Origin: Streptomyces sp. AcH 505
GTDB lineage: Bacteria > Actinomycetota > Actinomycetes > Streptomycetales > Streptomycetaceae
Length of the DNA: 42,775 bases
Assembly: GCF_000818175.1 (NCBI RefSeq)
Contig: NZ_JTIY01000002.1
Span: 1,273,596-1,316,370 of the forward strand
Direction of reading: 5' to 3'
Position 1 is the stretch's first letter; each line of letters opens with the position of its first letter. This document shows, piece after piece, positions 1 to 8,690 of this stretch. Under the pieces are notes generated by a model, which ran no database searches, was not told where the DNA came from, and was given only the letters and a program-made list of their open reading frames with translations. A program made the translations under genes and the position numbers.

Positions 1-113
1 TCGACCGGACGATGGGGCCCGGACAGTGGGCGGACGGAACACCGCCACCTTCGCCCCGGACGGTCGGCCCCATTCGGCCCTGGCTAACCCGGCGCCTCGT
101 TACGGTTGGGCCC

Positions 114-632
114 ATGAGCAATGAGGGTGTAGTCGCGGATGAGGCGATCCGTGCGGCGTGGGACGGGTACCGGGTGCTGGAGAAGAGCACTTCCGCCGAG
201 GACCGCCGGCAGGCGCAGCAGCGGGTGAAGGCCGCGCAGGACGCCTGTGGGTGTGAGGAGGTGTCCCGGGGCACCGTGTTTCTGGTGGGTGTACTGACCG
301 GATTCCTGATGGCCGAGCAGGGCGAAGGGCAGGATTGCCTTGATCCGCTCAGTGATCTGATCCCCGCCGTGATCCGCAAGCTCCCCACCTTCGAGTTGGC
401 CGACCCGGAGCAGGTGCCGATGGCCACCGGTGTTCTCATGGCCGCGGCGATGGGCATGGACACCGTGGCGTGGCGCGACCAGTTCGGGCAGATCCCGGCG
501 AAGGAGTCCCTGATGCACAGCTTCGTGCTGTGGCTGCTCGCCGACCTCCTCGATTCCGTGGCGGAACGCCCCGGCGGGATCGACCGGCTCATGCGCGAGA
601 CCTTCGACTCGATGGCCGCCGAAGAGAGCTGA
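114..632 (+). CDS. hypothetical protein, 172 aa
   Basis: I do not recognise a family. The frame is open further upstream, but I start at ATG 114 (MSNEGVVADEAIRAAW) because the preceding codons look non-coding in composition. The protein is acidic and mostly helical, with alanine/leucine-rich stretches (FLVGVLTGFLMAEQ, GVLMAAAMGMD) that are too polar for clear membrane segments. It has no signal peptide and no catalytic motif I can name. It stands alone, about 145 bases before the SGNH lipoprotein gene on the same strand, so co-transcription is possible but not shown. Confidence 0.6.
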   Translation: MSNEGVVADEAIRAAWDGYRVLEKSTSAEDRRQAQQRVKAAQDACGCEEVSRGTVFLVGVLTGFLMAEQGEGQDCLDPLSDLIPAVIRKLPTFELADPEQVPMATGVLMAAAMGMDTVAWRDQFGQIPAKESLMHSFVLWLLADLLDSVAERPGGIDRLMRETFDSMAAEES

Positions 633-776
633 CCCGAGCGGACCGGACGGGGCGCCCGGCACCCCAGCACGTCCGCATGGGGGAGCGGGGCCCGTGTATG
701 ACGCGCGCTCTCGCAGTATGTGATGAACGGATGACAACGCGGCCGACCGCCCTTTACCGCTGGTCTGCTGGATGCC

Positions 777-1610
777 ATGCACACCGAGAAGAACTTCAGC
801 GCTCCTTCCTCCCGCCTCCGCCACCACGCCCTGCAGAGAGGCGCCTTGTTGGCCACCACCGCAGCAGCGGTCGGCGTGCTGAGCGCCTGCGGCGGTGGCC
901 AGGAAGACGCCGGAAGCGGTAACGCTCCGGCACCGTCGGGGGCACACCACAAGACGGACACCAGGGTCCTGTGGGTCGGGGACTCCATCGCAGGCGTCGA
1001 AGGACTCCCGTTGGGAGCGGCTCTCAAGGCCGCCGGGACCGGCTACCAGGACGCCTCCAGTGACGGCGGGGGCACCGTCGTCGAGGGCAACAAGACGATC
1101 GCCCCCCTCGCCCAGGACACCTGGAAGCGACTGCGCAAGGACATCGCGGCCTTCCGTCCCACCGTGATCGCCTATCAGATCACCACGTACGACTGGGGCA
1201 CCTCCGACACCCAACGCTCCTGGTACCGGAAACTGGCGGAAACGGCGCACAGTGCCGGCGCCGGACTCGCGATCGTCTCGGCGCCGCCGTTCAAGGTGGA
1301 CGACTTCTACACGAAGTACGCGGGCGCCATCAAGACCGCGCCGAAGGCCGCGGCAGAGGTCGCGGACGCCAGCCACGGCACCGTCCACTTCTACGACGCC
1401 TCGGCCCTGTGGGGCACCGACCCCACCGCGCCCAAGGCCCAACGGTCCTCCGACGGAATCCACTCGTGCCAGCAGGGCTCCGCCGCCTTCGCCAAGTGGT
1501 TCACCGAGAAGCTCGGCAAGCAGTACGGATTTACGCCGACCTCGCCGGACGCATGGGCCGGCGGCGCGTGGACGGCGGATCAGCGGTACGCCAAGCTCGG
1601 CTGCCGCTGA
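777..1610 (+). CDS. SGNH/GDSL-hydrolase lipoprotein
   Basis: A 277-aa exported lipoprotein. A basic N-terminus and hydrophobic stretch end in the lipobox LSAC, with the lipidated cysteine at residue 38. The SGNH fold is indicated by WVGDSIAG (candidate nucleophile Ser70) near the start and DGIHS (Asp226, His229) near the C-terminus, which together would supply the catalytic Ser-Asp-His. Such enzymes transfer or remove O-acyl groups on cell-envelope glycans. The next gene, 113 bases downstream on the same strand, is an acyltransferase 3 membrane protein. The two halves that are fused in OafA-type proteins thus appear to be split here into separate genes. Substrate unknown. Confidence 0.8.
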   Translation: MHTEKNFSAPSSRLRHHALQRGALLATTAAAVGVLSACGGGQEDAGSGNAPAPSGAHHKTDTRVLWVGDSIAGVEGLPLGAALKAAGTGYQDASSDGGGTVVEGNKTIAPLAQDTWKRLRKDIAAFRPTVIAYQITTYDWGTSDTQRSWYRKLAETAHSAGAGLAIVSAPPFKVDDFYTKYAGAIKTAPKAAAEVADASHGTVHFYDASALWGTDPTAPKAQRSSDGIHSCQQGSAAFAKWFTEKLGKQYGFTPTSPDAWAGGAWTADQRYAKLGCR

Positions 1611-1723
1611 GTGGCGCCGGCCGCCGCGGCACCCCGGGGGTCCCGCCCCTCCCTCCCTCTCCCGACCACGGACAGGCACCGCCCTTGCCACGGCCGGCGG
1701 TCCGCATCCGATTGAGGATTCCG

Positions 1724-2995
1724 ATGACACTTCGCGATCTGGCTCCCCGCTCCACCCGACCCTCCGAGAAAGGCGGAGCCGGTGGCCGCGTCCACGTGGC
1801 ACCGCTGGACGGGCTGCGAGGGGTCGCGGTCGTGGCCGTCCTGCTTTTCCACGCCGGCCACCTGCGCGGCGGCTTCCTCGGCGTCGACCTGTTCTTCGTA
1901 CTGTCGGGGTTCCTCATCACAGGGCTGCTGCTGGGCGAGTGCGGCCGGCACGGCCGGATCGACCTGGTGGCCTTCTGGGGGCGCCGGGCCCGGCGCCTGC
2001 TTCCGGCACAGCTCGTCATGGGGCTCGCCACCCTGCTCCTGGCCTGGGCCTTCGCCCCGCCCGCCCTGCTGTCGTTCGCACTGGACGACGCTCGCTGGGC
2101 CGCGGTCCAGATGGTGAACTGGCACTTCGTCGTCGAGCAGGTCGGCTACTGGAACGCCTCCGACACCCGCCTGTTCTCGCATCTGTGGAGCATCGCGGTG
2201 GAATGGCAGTTCTATCTGGTCTGGCCGCCCGTGGTCGCCGTCGCCGGACGCGGCCCGCGGGGTCAGCGGCGGATGCTCGTCCTGGCGACCGCGGGCGCGC
2301 TGACCTCCCTCGTCCTCATGCTCCACTTCGGCGGCGCGGTCGACACCACGCGTGCCTACGAGGGCACCGACACACGGGCGTTCTCCCTGCTACTCGGCGC
2401 CGTGGCCGCCACCGCACCGATCAGAGGTCTGTGCGCCCGCGTCCCTCTGGCCGTTGCCGACGCGGTCGCCGCGGTCCTGGTATGCGGGCTCCTTGCCTCC
2501 TGGGTACTGACCGACGGACAGAACGCCCCCGGCCTGTTCCAAGGCGGGATGTTCGCGCACTCGCTGGCAGCCGCGGTACTGATCTCGCTGCTGGCCCGGG
2601 GACCGGAGGGACGCGCCGGACGGGTGCTGGGCGCCGCCGTTCCGCGCTGGCTCGGGGAGAACTCTTACAGCCTCTACCTCTGGCACTGGCCGCTGTATCT
2701 GCTCCTTCCGGCGGCGACCCTGGGCTTCGGAGGCTGGGCCCGTACCGCGGTGCTGATCGGCATGTCCCTCGTGGCCGCCGTCCTCTCCCGAAGGCTGGTG
2801 GAGGACCCGGTGAGGTTCCGGACCCGCTGGGCCACCGGCGGCCGTGGGCTCGTCGCGCTCGCCGCCGCGGCAGTGGTGGCGGTCGGGGTGTGGGCCGCCG
2901 TTCCGCGGCCCCGGTTGGGCGTCGGCACGGTGGACGTGGATCGTCTGATGGCGGCAGAGTCAGCCGTGTGGGAAGCAGGGACATCCGTACGATGA
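1724..2995 (+). CDS. acyltransferase 3 family membrane protein
   Basis: A 423-aa polytopic membrane protein of the acyltransferase 3 (OafA/NolX) family. The first helix carries LDGLRGVAVVAVLLFHAG with the conserved membrane His43, followed by FFVLSGFLITG. WSIAVEWQFYLVWP and NSYSLYLWHWPLY in later helices match the family pattern. It ends after the LVEDPVR motif plus one extra hydrophobic segment, without the SGNH domain of fused homologues; the neighbouring lipoprotein supplies that domain separately. Start ATG 1724 gives MTLRDL; the frame is open far upstream but that part overlaps the end of the previous gene. Proposed role: moving acyl groups across the membrane for O-acylation of surface polysaccharide (inference). 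Confidence 0.85.
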   Translation: MTLRDLAPRSTRPSEKGGAGGRVHVAPLDGLRGVAVVAVLLFHAGHLRGGFLGVDLFFVLSGFLITGLLLGECGRHGRIDLVAFWGRRARRLLPAQLVMGLATLLLAWAFAPPALLSFALDDARWAAVQMVNWHFVVEQVGYWNASDTRLFSHLWSIAVEWQFYLVWPPVVAVAGRGPRGQRRMLVLATAGALTSLVLMLHFGGAVDTTRAYEGTDTRAFSLLLGAVAATAPIRGLCARVPLAVADAVAAVLVCGLLASWVLTDGQNAPGLFQGGMFAHSLAAAVLISLLARGPEGRAGRVLGAAVPRWLGENSYSLYLWHWPLYLLLPAATLGFGGWARTAVLIGMSLVAAVLSRRLVEDPVRFRTRWATGGRGLVALAAAAVVAVGVWAAVPRPRLGVGTVDVDRLMAAESAVWEAGTSVR

Positions 2996-3002
2996 GGAAG
3001 AT

Positions 3003-3653
3003 ATGACCGGCACAGCGCAAGGGCTCCACGGGCGCGTGGCGCGCGTACACTCCCTCCGACCGCGCCGGGCGCCGACGCCGCGAAGGCCCGTACACCCGGT
3101 CTCCTTCCTCCTCGGCTGTCTGTTGCCGGCGCTCGCCGCGCTGGCCGGCTGCGGCGTCACGGACACCGGTCCACACGCCGCGGGAACGTCGGCTCACGGA
3201 CTCGGGACGGCCGCAGGGCAGGACGTCCTGCGGGTGTACTTCCTTACCCCGCAGGGGTCGTGGCCGGTTGCCCGCACTGTCCCGGACCGCGGTGAGCCGC
3301 AGTCCGCGCTCGACGCGCTGTTGGCCGGGCCCACGTCCACGGAGCGCTCACGCGGACTGTTCTCCGCCCTTCCTGCTCACACACACCGGGTGAGGGCGCG
3401 CGCGTCGACGGACGACGTGGAGCTGTATCTTCCCTGGCTGGTCTCGGAGTTGAGCAGAGCGGCGGTGAACCAATTGGTGTGTACCGCAGCCGCGGCGGAC
3501 GCCCCGGAGGGCCGCACTCCGCAGGAGGTGGTGGTGCGGATCCACGAGTCGGGCATCTCCGGCGGTGCCTGGCCTACGAGATGCGACGGCAACGGCGTGG
3601 CCGCCCCCGTCGACACGGCCGCCCCTGCCGACACGGCTGCTCCCGGACGCTGA
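3003..3653 (+). CDS. lipoprotein with GerMN-like domain, upstream partner of the two-component system
   Basis: A 216-aa protein with a basic N-terminus, hydrophobic segment and lipobox ending LAGC (Cys50), so a surface-anchored lipoprotein. The mature part resembles the GerMN domain of sporulation/germination lipoproteins: VLRVYFLTPQGSW strand, a LLAGPTSTERSRGL segment, and NQLVCTAAAAD near the end. It starts 7 bases after the acyltransferase stop and lies about 110 bases before the response regulator. A clear paralogue (shared CGVT after the lipid cysteine, GPxxxExxRGL, QLVCTAA) lies just after the kinase, so the sensor is bracketed by two related lipoproteins. CseA plays a comparable part beside CseB/CseC, modulating signalling from outside; that role here is inference. 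Confidence 0.75.
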   Translation: MTGTAQGLHGRVARVHSLRPRRAPTPRRPVHPVSFLLGCLLPALAALAGCGVTDTGPHAAGTSAHGLGTAAGQDVLRVYFLTPQGSWPVARTVPDRGEPQSALDALLAGPTSTERSRGLFSALPAHTHRVRARASTDDVELYLPWLVSELSRAAVNQLVCTAAAADAPEGRTPQEVVVRIHESGISGGAWPTRCDGNGVAAPVDTAAPADTAAPGR

Positions 3654-3763
3654 CCGGTCCGGCGCCGCGGAGTCAGCGGGCGGGGCCGGCGTCGACACCG
3701 CCGACCGCGGAATGGAAGGCCACGGCAGAGAAAGAAAGCACGACAAGGAGAGGAACGAACCGT

Positions 3764-4453
3764 ATGACACGTGTCCTGCTGATAGAGGACGATCCCGCGG
3801 TACGCCGCGGCGTCACGCTCGGCCAGCAGCGCCGGGGGCACCGGACCGAGGCCGTCGCCACCGGCGAGGACGGCCTGGAGGCGCTGACCGCATCACCGCC
3901 GGACATCGTGCTGCTCGACCTCATGCTGCCCGGGATGAGCGGGCTCGAGGTGTGCCGGCGGATCCGGGAGATCAGCCAGGTGCCCATCGTGATTCTCTCC
4001 GCGCGCAGCGACGACGTCGACGTGGTCGTGGGCCTGGAGGCCGGTGCCGACGACTACATCGTCAAGCCCGCCAGCGACGAGGTCATCGAAGCCCGTATGC
4101 GGGCCGTGATGCGCAGGCTCGCCCCGACGCAGCCAGACCCGCCCGACGGCGGGCGCACCGTCCACGGGGACCTGGAGATCGACCGCGCCGCCCTGCGTGT
4201 GCGCAAGCACGGCAAGAATCTGACCCTGGCACCCTCGGAGCTCAAGCTTCTGCTCTTCCTGTCGGCCTGGCCGGACCGTACCTTCAGCAGGCAGGAGCTC
4301 CTGGAACAGGTGTGGGAGCACAGCTTCTACGGCGACGCCCGGCTGGTCGACGCGTGCGTGATGCGCTTGCGCGCCGGGACCGAGGACGACCCGCGCAACC
4401 CGCGCTACATCCAGACCGTGCGGGGCTTCGGCTACCGCTTCGGCCCGCTGTGA
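3764..4453 (+). CDS. OmpR-family response regulator (AfsQ1/CseB-like)
   Basis: A 229-aa two-domain regulator. The receiver domain (1-120) has the acidic pair Asp9/Asp10, phospho-acceptor Asp52 in LLDLMLPG, Ser79 and Lys101 in ADDYIVKP; ARSDDVDVVVGLEAG is the hallmark of the AfsQ1/CseB branch. A winged-helix domain follows (APSELKLLLFL, RLVDACVMRLR, IQTVRGFGYRFG). An AAGGAGAGG ribosome site lies about 14 bases before ATG 3764. Its stop overlaps the GTG of the kinase gene (GTGA), so the pair is translationally coupled. Target genes cannot be read from the sequence; the flanking lipoproteins and cell-envelope genes suggest an envelope-stress or surface role. Confidence 0.9.
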   Translation: MTRVLLIEDDPAVRRGVTLGQQRRGHRTEAVATGEDGLEALTASPPDIVLLDLMLPGMSGLEVCRRIREISQVPIVILSARSDDVDVVVGLEAGADDYIVKPASDEVIEARMRAVMRRLAPTQPDPPDGGRTVHGDLEIDRAALRVRKHGKNLTLAPSELKLLLFLSAWPDRTFSRQELLEQVWEHSFYGDARLVDACVMRLRAGTEDDPRNPRYIQTVRGFGYRFGPL

Positions 4454-5886
4454 AACACCGCCCGCTCCCGCGCAGCCTGGGCACCCGGCTGGTGGTGGTC
4501 TTCGTTCTGGTGGCGGCGCTCAGCGCGCTGACCACTGCCGCCCTCACCTTCCACCAGGCGCGCACCGCGATTCTGCAACGCGCCCAGGACAACGCTGTGC
4601 GCGACCTGCGTACGCAGGTCGACTCCCTCGTCCCGGACCTGCCGGCCCACCCCGCTGACGCGGACCTGCGCCACCTGGCCCTCCAACTCGACCGGGCCGG
4701 CGGCACCGGCCAGTGGCACACCGCCGCCGCGTACCGTGGCGGCGCGCTCGTCACCTCCGGGGCATCTGCCCCCGACCTCCCGCCGGGGCTGCGGCCGAGC
4801 GTGTCCTCGGCGACCACGGCCATGGTGCAGCGCTTCCATCAGGGCGGCCGGCCCTGGCTCGCCGTCGCCCTGCCCGTTTCCTCCGCCGGCCACCCCGGCA
4901 AGGCATCCGGACTGGTCGTCTACTCCACGCTTTCCCTCACCGCACAACAGCAGGACGTCGACTCCCTGGTCACCGCCGCACGCTCCGGAGCGCTGCCCGT
5001 GGTGCTCGCCTCCCTCGTACCCGCGCTGCTGCTCGCCCGGCGGGTCCTGCGGCCGGTGAGACGACTGCGGTCGGCCACCGAGGCCATGGCGGGCGGTGAC
5101 CTCGACACCCGGGTCGACGTCACCGGCCACGACGAGCTCGCCGGCCTCGGCGACGCCTTCAACACCATGGCGGCGACGCTGCAGAGCGACGCGGCCACCC
5201 TGAGGTCCATGGAGGCTACGGCCCGGCGGTTCGCCGCCGATGTCTCCCACGAACTGCGCACCCCGCTGGCCGCGATGGTCGCGGTCACCGGCGTCCTCGA
5301 TCACGACGCCGCCTCGGGCGACCTCGGGCCGGAGTACTCCGAAGCGTTCACCCTGGTGGCTGACGAGACCCGCAAACTCGCCCGCCTGGTCGAGGACCTG
5401 ATGGAGCTCTCCCGGTTCGACGCCGGCGCCGCACGCCTCCACATCGACGAAATCGACGTGGGGGAACTGCTGCGCAAGACGCTTGGCTTGCGCCACTGGC
5501 AGGACCAGGTGAGCGTGGACGCCCCGGAAGGGTTGCGGACCCGCCTCGACCCGCGCCGCATCGACCTCGTGATCGCCAACCTCACGGGCAACGCCCTACG
5601 GCACGGCGGGCCGCAGGCCCAAGTGTGGGTACGGGCCCAGGTCCTGGACGGTGGCCTCGCCGTCACCGTCCGCGACAGCGGGCCGGGCATCGCACCGGAC
5701 GTGCTGCCGCACATCTTCGACCGGTTCGCCAAGGGCGACGCCGCGCGGGCGCGGAGCGAGGGCAGCGGCCTGGGACTGGCCATCGCGGCCGAGAACGCCC
5801 GCCTGCACGGCGGCACCCTCACCGCGGACAACGACCCCGCAGGAGGCGCGGTCTTCACGCTGATCCTGCCCGGTGACCCGTCATGA
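4450..5886 (+). CDS. sensor histidine kinase
   Basis: A 478-aa membrane kinase that starts at GTG 4450 inside the regulator stop codon. Order: N-terminal helix (about 12-34), extracytoplasmic sensor region of about 140 residues, second helix around 180-198, HAMP segment (RRVLRPVRRLRSATEAMAGG), dimerisation domain with FAADVSHELRTP (His267), then an ATPase domain with NLTGNALRHG, DSGPGIAP, FDRFAKG and GSGLGLAIA boxes, all intact. It autophosphorylates and signals to the regulator encoded upstream. Its stop overlaps the start of the downstream lipoprotein gene (ATGA), so all three are one coupled unit. The ligand is unknown. Confidence 0.9.
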   Translation: MKHRPLPRSLGTRLVVVFVLVAALSALTTAALTFHQARTAILQRAQDNAVRDLRTQVDSLVPDLPAHPADADLRHLALQLDRAGGTGQWHTAAAYRGGALVTSGASAPDLPPGLRPSVSSATTAMVQRFHQGGRPWLAVALPVSSAGHPGKASGLVVYSTLSLTAQQQDVDSLVTAARSGALPVVLASLVPALLLARRVLRPVRRLRSATEAMAGGDLDTRVDVTGHDELAGLGDAFNTMAATLQSDAATLRSMEATARRFAADVSHELRTPLAAMVAVTGVLDHDAASGDLGPEYSEAFTLVADETRKLARLVEDLMELSRFDAGAARLHIDEIDVGELLRKTLGLRHWQDQVSVDAPEGLRTRLDPRRIDLVIANLTGNALRHGGPQAQVWVRAQVLDGGLAVTVRDSGPGIAPDVLPHIFDRFAKGDAARARSEGSGLGLAIAAENARLHGGTLTADNDPAGGAVFTLILPGDPS

Positions 5887-6395
5887 CAGGTCACCGTAGG
5901 CCGCTCCGACCTGCGCTCGCCCTCTTGCTGCCACTGGTATTGGCACTGGCCGCCTGCGGTGTCACCGGCACCGCGCCGATCCCTGGCGGCCCGGCCGCCT
6001 CCGGGCTGCCCGACCACGACTCCGACGCCCGGGTCGCCGTGCACCTGTACTTCTACTCACCCGACGGCCTCGAACGCGTCTCGCGTCCCTACCGGGGCCC
6101 TGACCCCGTCGCGACCGCCCTGCGGTACCTCGCCACAGGCCCCGACGCCGCTGAACAGGCGCGGGGTCTTGTCAGCTACGCGCCTCACGACGCCCCGGAC
6201 GTGGAAGCAACAGACACGATGGGCGCGCTGCGCGTCCTGGCACCCGAGGGATGGCAGCCGAGCAGCGCGCTGCGCCAGCTCGTCTGCACGGCCGCCGACG
6301 CAGAGAGCGGCGCACAGGGCACGCCCCTCCAGAAGGTACGCGTCACGGTGGTCCGCCCTCCCGGCGCGACCAGCGTGCAGACGTGTACGCCTTAG
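5883..6395 (+). CDS. lipoprotein with GerMN-like domain, downstream partner of the kinase
   Basis: A 170-aa lipoprotein with lipobox LAAC (Cys25) after a typical signal segment. The mature part is a GerMN-like fold: VAVHLYFYSPDGLE, TALRYLATGPDAAEQARGL and RQLVCTAADAESG align with the lipoprotein at 3003-3653, so the two are paralogues bracketing the two-component genes. The start overlaps the kinase stop by four bases (ATGA), giving strict co-translation. It is probably an extracytoplasmic modulator of the sensor, by analogy with CseA; this is inferred from context only. A strong hairpin about 75 bases downstream probably ends the operon. Confidence 0.78.
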   Translation: MTGHRRPLRPALALLLPLVLALAACGVTGTAPIPGGPAASGLPDHDSDARVAVHLYFYSPDGLERVSRPYRGPDPVATALRYLATGPDAAEQARGLVSYAPHDAPDVEATDTMGALRVLAPEGWQPSSALRQLVCTAADAESGAQGTPLQKVRVTVVRPPGATSVQTCTP

Positions 6396-6471
6396 ACCCG
6401 GTCCCGGCGACGACCAGTTCGAGCGCGGGTGCCGAGTTGCGACGTCGGCCGCGACGGTTCCGGGCGTATGA

Positions 6472-6503
6472 CAGGGGCCCTCGCACGGATGCGAGGGCCC
6501 CTG
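6472..6503. terminator. bidirectional hairpin terminator
   Basis: A perfect 14-bp inverted repeat (arm CAGGGGCCCTCGCA, loop CGGA) between the convergent lipoprotein and amidase genes. There is no T-run, as is usual in Streptomyces. It can serve both strands. Confidence 0.85.
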
Positions 6504-6543
6504 CGTTGCGTGTACCGGCCGCTCAACCTGTAGCGGCCGGGGG

Positions 6544-8448
6544 TCAGTTCACGTTCGACGCGGTGACGTCAGTCGAGTTGACCTGGACGTAGCGGTGGTT
6601 GAACTGGATCGTGTAGTAGGTCTTGGCGCCCTTCACGACCGTTCCGCTGGACGCGAAGTAGTCGTCGCTGACAGCCGGTTCCTGGTCTGCTACATAGCTC
6701 TGGCCTGCCGGGACGGCGTAGTTGGTCGCCGTCAGAGGTGTCTGCGACGACGGTGACAGACCCTCCGGGTACTCGTTCGCGTCCGGGTACGCGGTCCCGT
6801 AGACCGGCGCCGCCGCGGTGCCGGCGGCCTTGATGATCCGCACTCCCTCGGCGGGGACGGTGTTGCGACCGTGCGGGTTGTTGATCCAGCCCTTCTGGCC
6901 GCCGAACCAGATGGCCGTCCAGTCGCCTTGGCGGTCGGCGACGACGAAGTGCTGACCGGCCTGAACCGTGTCGCTCCAGTCGCTGACCTGATTCGTTCCC
7001 GCCGTCTCCCCGGGGTGGACCACCGGGTCGAGGATGAGCGGGGCGTCAGAGCTCGGTGCGCTGCGGACGAACAGGGAATTCGACGGTGCGGTGATCTCGC
7101 GGCATTCGGTGCCGCCGCCGGCCGGGTCGTCGGCAGGGCAGACGGTGTAGGTCTGCTGGTTCTTGGTGAACGCGGGAGCGATGGTCACCGCCGAGCCCAC
7201 ACGGCCGACCCCGTGCGTACCGGAGTCGAAGGGAGCGCCGAGCAGTCGCATGAAGCGTGCCCAGTCCCACGCGTAGCCGGGGTCCCAGTGCATGCCGGCG
7301 ATGCCGGAGGTTGAGGGGGCGGGGACATTGTCGTGGCCGACGATGTGCTGACGGTCGAGCGGGATGTCGAACCGGTCGGCCAGGTACTTCACGAGCGTGG
7401 CCGTCTCCCGGTAGGCCGCGTCCGTGTACCAGTCCGCGCCCTGCGCGGAGAACCCTTCGTGCTCGATCTGCACCGAGTGGAGGTTGCTCCAGTAGTTGCC
7501 GTCACCGAAGGCGACATCCTTGTTCGGCACCATTTGTGTGACGGCCCCGTCGGACGAGCGCATGACGTACTGCGCCGACGATCCACCGGGCGTTTGGAAG
7601 GTGTCGATGGCGGCCTGGTAGGAGCCTTCGGTGGTGTGGATCACGATCTCGGAGATCTTGACGCCGTTGGCCGGCCGATCGGACACCTGGCCGTTGGACG
7701 CAGCCGCGGGGACGAACTGGCAGTTCATCGTGGACGGGCACTCTGCCAGTGGCGAAGCGGTGTTCTTCAGCTTGAGCTTGCTCAGCTGGGCTGTGTCCGG
7801 TCGGGCGGAGGGAACGGCGGACAGCTGGACCGTGCCGTCCTGGGTGCCCGCCTTGGTGCCGGATCTGATGGTGCTGAAGACGTTGTCGACGAACCTCGAA
7901 GCCGCCTTGTTGTCGGACAGCTGGCTGTACTTGGCGATGGCGCCGGTCCAGTCGGCCGGTTTCGAGGAAAGGCCTCCGGTCAGCTGCTTCTGGTAGGAGG
8001 CCAGTAGAGCGGCGCCGCCCGAGATGTTGTCGCGCGCGTTGTTCTTGAGGTCCTGGGCGGACGCGCCGGTGAGCTTGGCGGCCGCCTGAAGCGTGTGCAG
8101 TTCGGGATGGTCGGCCATCGACGTGAGGTCCCCGCGGCCGGCCGTGCCGGCGTCACCGCCGGAGAGCATGGTCCCGGTGACGTCGGTGAGATTCATCAGC
8201 CCCCAGCCGCCGTTGGCGTTGTAGCCCTTGTGGGACTGCCAACCGGACTCGGCGTGTGCCACCCCCAGAAGGACGGACACCGGCACGTCGTATGCCTTGG
8301 CCGCAGCTTCGAACTCGGTTTGCGTGTCGGCCGGCTGCGTGTCGGTTGCCTGCGCCAGTGACGGGACAAGGACGAAGGCTGCGGCAGCCAGGACTCCTCC
8401 CGCGACTCCAGCGGAGACCCACTGTTTGGTTTTCTTACGCCTGTGCAA
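6544..8448 (-). CDS. secreted N-acetylmuramoyl-L-alanine amidase with transglycosylase-like N-domain
   Basis: A 634-aa exported cell-wall hydrolase. I choose the TTG start at 8448 because GAAGGAG lies five bases before it, and the encoded N-terminus (LHRRKKTKQW, then a hydrophobic stretch ending SLAQA) is a good signal peptide. Residues 45-200 resemble a lytic-transglycosylase domain (VSVLLGVAHAESGW, candidate Glu67). Residues 262-430 form an Amidase_2/PGRP domain with candidate zinc ligands His271 (IVIHTTEG) and His372 (IVGHDN) plus VQIEHEG. The C-terminal 200 residues contain SH3-like strands (NSLFVRSAP, DRQGDWTAIWFGGQKGWI). It would cleave the stem peptide from muramic acid outside the membrane. 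Homologues are common in Streptomyces. Monocistronic. Confidence 0.85.
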   Translation of the reverse strand: MHRRKKTKQWVSAGVAGGVLAAAAFVLVPSLAQATDTQPADTQTEFEAAAKAYDVPVSVLLGVAHAESGWQSHKGYNANGGWGLMNLTDVTGTMLSGGDAGTAGRGDLTSMADHPELHTLQAAAKLTGASAQDLKNNARDNISGGAALLASYQKQLTGGLSSKPADWTGAIAKYSQLSDNKAASRFVDNVFSTIRSGTKAGTQDGTVQLSAVPSARPDTAQLSKLKLKNTASPLAECPSTMNCQFVPAAASNGQVSDRPANGVKISEIVIHTTEGSYQAAIDTFQTPGGSSAQYVMRSSDGAVTQMVPNKDVAFGDGNYWSNLHSVQIEHEGFSAQGADWYTDAAYRETATLVKYLADRFDIPLDRQHIVGHDNVPAPSTSGIAGMHWDPGYAWDWARFMRLLGAPFDSGTHGVGRVGSAVTIAPAFTKNQQTYTVCPADDPAGGGTECREITAPSNSLFVRSAPSSDAPLILDPVVHPGETAGTNQVSDWSDTVQAGQHFVVADRQGDWTAIWFGGQKGWINNPHGRNTVPAEGVRIIKAAGTAAAPVYGTAYPDANEYPEGLSPSSQTPLTATNYAVPAGQSYVADQEPAVSDDYFASSGTVVKGAKTYYTIQFNHRYVQVNSTDVTASNVN

Positions 8449-8587
8449 AATTGCTCCTTCGCCGCAAAGTGTGTTCACGTCGGGGCGTGTTCCACCAAAG
8501 GGTGCGAACCGACTTGTTGCGTCGAGCACAGGGAGCCGTCGTCCTGTGCGAGGCATACGTCCCGCGCTCTTGCGGTGTCGATATTAG

Positions 8588-8690
8588 ATGATCAGTAACC
8601 CCGTAATCCAAGCACCCCCAGGTCGGTTAGGCACCAACGGCCCCTGCATGGAATGCGTATGGGCCGCGAAACAGACTGGTTCGTGCCAAG
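8588..8690 (+). pseudogene. 5' fragment of a Cys-rich gene cut by an insertion sequence
   Basis: From ATG 8588 an open frame runs straight into the insertion sequence and encodes GPCMECVWAAKQTGSCQ, which carries a zinc-finger-like Cys pattern. The other side of the element (from 9546) reads a second Cys-rich segment (YPPCGTCG) followed by a long helical protein. I infer that both are parts of one interrupted gene, but the exact join is not certain. Confidence 0.35.

Noticed and set aside
84..1802. Very long open frames opposite the acylation genes and elsewhere (for example 14642-16786 and 10988-13600)
   Set aside because: High GC keeps shadow frames open; their products are Arg/Gly/Pro-rich, lack ribosome sites and overlap well-supported genes.
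8449..8587. Cyclic-di-AMP (ydaO-type) riboswitch leader upstream of the amidase
   Set aside because: Such leaders precede some Streptomyces cell-wall hydrolase genes, but the conserved sequence blocks are not visible here.
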